From assembly GCF_014197055.1 (NCBI RefSeq), contig NZ_JACIEW010000006.1, positions 124,001-188,000 of the forward strand: 64,000 nucleotides of DNA, written 5' to 3'. The stretch comes from Devosia subaequoris (lineage in GTDB: Bacteria > Pseudomonadota > Alphaproteobacteria > Rhizobiales > Devosiaceae). The first letter of the stretch is position 1. Every line of letters begins with the position of its first letter. Shown here piece by piece: positions 62,910 through 64,000 of this stretch. The translations under genes and the position numbers were made by a program. The notes beneath the pieces are model-generated. The model had not been told where the DNA came from. It saw nothing but the letters and a program-made list of their open reading frames with translations, and made no database searches.

Positions 62910-63848
62910 TCACCGCCCACTGTCGTTCAGCAGTTTTTCTGCTTCCGCGCTTAGTTTCAGACGCACGCCGCGCGCCAGGGTTTCGACCTGCTCGATCGAG
63001 GTGGCTGAGGCGATCGGTGCGCTGACACCGGGTTGAGCCACAAGCCAGGCCAAGGCGATCTCGGCAGGCGTTGCGTCCAGTTCGGTGGCGACCTGATCGA
63101 GCGCGCCCAGAATGCTCAACCCCTTAGCGTTGAGATATTGTCCGACACTGCCGCCTCGTGTCGCCTGCTCCAGATCATCCTGACTGCGATACTTGCCTGT
63201 CAGAAAGCCCGAAGCGAGACTGAAATAGACGATCGAGCCCAACTCGTTCTCAAGGAGATAGGGGCGGAGCGCATCGAATTCGGCGCGGTCGTAGAGATTA
63301 TAGCGCGGCTGGGTCACTTCGTAGCGCTGCAGCGATTTGACAATGGCGGTCTGCTGCGCCTCGCGCATCATGTCGGCGTCGTAGTTCGAGGCGCCAATGA
63401 CCCGCACCTTGCCCGCCCGGATCAACGTGTCATAAGCCTCCAACGATTCCTCATGACTGGATTCGGCATCGGGCCAGTGGCTGAAATAGAGATCGACATA
63501 ATCGGTCTGCAGCCGCTTGAGGGAGGCTTCAATGCCTGTCTTGATCGCTTCTGGCTTGAGCCCACCGGGCTTTTTGCCCGAATTGACCTTGGTGAAGATG
63601 TGCACGCTATCGCGGTTGCCTCGCGCCTTGAGCCATTTGCCGATGATCGTCTCGCTCATGCCCGGCGGATTGCCCGGCACCCAATTGGGATAGCCCTCGG
63701 CGGTGTCGATGGCGGAAAAGCCGGCGCCGACATAGGCATCGAGGATGTCGAAGCCCCTCGCCTCATCGACTGTCCAGCCAAAAACATTGCCACCCAGCAC
63801 CAGGGGTTCGATCACCAGTTCGCTGCGGCCAAGTGGGCGACGGTTCAT
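62910..63848 (-). CDS. aldo/keto reductase
   Basis: The 312-residue NADPH-dependent reductase shows the AKR tetrad: Asp and Tyr in IDTAEGYPN, Lys in IFTKVNSG, His in YFSHWPDA. ASNYDAD and QPRYNLYDR follow. The C-terminal coenzyme segment is APIASATSIEQVETLA. The substrate is unknown. Its ATG overlaps the stop of the upstream gene (ATGA), so it is the distal gene of a minus-strand operon that begins outside the window. Confidence 0.93.
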   Translation of the reverse strand: MNRRPLGRSELVIEPLVLGGNVFGWTVDEARGFDILDAYVGAGFSAIDTAEGYPNWVPGNPPGMSETIIGKWLKARGNRDSVHIFTKVNSGKKPGGLKPEAIKTGIEASLKRLQTDYVDLYFSHWPDAESSHEESLEAYDTLIRAGKVRVIGASNYDADMMREAQQTAIVKSLQRYEVTQPRYNLYDRAEFDALRPYLLENELGSIVYFSLASGFLTGKYRSQDDLEQATRGGSVGQYLNAKGLSILGALDQVATELDATPAEIALAWLVAQPGVSAPIASATSIEQVETLARGVRLKLSAEAEKLLNDSGR

Positions 63849-64000
63849 TGTGCTTCTCCATTGTTCTCTGGTGGGCCAACGTCGGACGACCCGATTTGTT
63901 CGTCTGGCGGCACGCGGGGCGCACACCATTGCAGAGCTTCGGCGATGGAACGGAAGGATCCCGACAGATCGATAAAGGCGAAGGCGTCTTCCATATCTTG
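63845..64000 (-). CDS. 3' end of an unidentified gene (cut by the window edge)
   Basis: An open minus-strand frame enters from the right edge and runs 51 codons to a TGA that overlaps the aldo/keto reductase start (ATGA). The visible C-terminus contains DAFAFIDLSGSFRSIAEAL and a polar tail SSDVGPPENNGEAQ. The ATGA coupling is the main support. I cannot name the family from this piece. Confidence 0.65.
   Translation of the reverse strand, partial: QDMEDAFAFIDLSGSFRSIAEALQWCAPRVPPDEQIGSSDVGPPENNGEAQ

Overview
The window comes from a high-GC alphaproteobacterium of the order Hyphomicrobiales (Rhizobiales). A Devosia-like or Pelagibacterium-like genome is my best guess, inferred from gene content and not from a database search. 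The markers are the pckA / chvI-chvG / hprK-EIIA(Man)-ptsH / ahcY / divL / tsaE chromosomal neighbourhood, a RirA-type iron regulator, a ChrR-type sigma/anti-sigma pair and a CtrA-type box. I see no rRNA, tRNA, CRISPR array, prophage or intact insertion sequence. This is an ordinary core and metabolic chromosomal stretch with short palindromic repeats and a few decayed genes.

Layout. 1-4.2 kb: a terminal oxidase cluster (lipoprotein subunit II, fused subunit I+III, small membrane proteins) with a divergent DUF2231 membrane protein. 4.3-11.1 kb: a five-gene minus-strand oligopeptide-type ABC transporter operon (binding protein, permease, a permease-ATPase fusion, ATPase, FCD-type GntR regulator) divergent from a DUF1028 hydrolase; two matching 16-bp palindromes in the shared promoter region are the probable operators. 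11.2-23.7 kb: housekeeping and signalling genes (tag, a hybrid histidine kinase, an FKBP isomerase, a lytic transglycosylase, a receiver protein, polA, DUF559, DUF1810, tsaE), with gaps rich in palindromic repeats and one decayed DUF559 copy. 23.7-34.9 kb: cell-cycle and carbon/envelope control: a DivL-type pseudokinase with Tyr in place of the phospho-acceptor His, ahcY, the PTS phosphorelay (HPr, EIIA-Man, HPr kinase), ChvG-ChvI and divergent pckA. 34.9-43.6 kb: a cell-wall hydrolase with an upstream CtrA box, a HAD phosphatase, SelO, and the 2-methylcitrate operon prpDCB with a divergent ScfR-type regulator. 43.7-52.2 kb: a GGDEF/EAL protein, then a probable singlet-oxygen/lipid stress locus (SDR, DUF2177, chrR, rpoE, FAD oxidoreductase, DUF1365), then a galactose-dehydrogenase-like gene. 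52.3-64 kb: a VOC remnant, glycerate kinase, an isolated DUF1045-phnM-phnN trio, a small ORF split by a stop codon, a LacI regulator, Uup, RirA, an IHF-alpha-like protein, a ROK regulator, an aldo/keto reductase and the 3' end of an unidentified gene.

I found no clearly new multi-gene system. The most informative signals are: two divergent copies of the same bipartite promoter (TGATCC-N16-CGTAT) between the ECF sigma operon and the FAD/DUF1365 operon, which predict an autoregulated regulon; the twin palindromes upstream of the peptide transporter; the permease-ATPase fusion; the DivL Tyr substitution; the TAA-split small membrane ORF; and the repeat family around the DUF559 gene.
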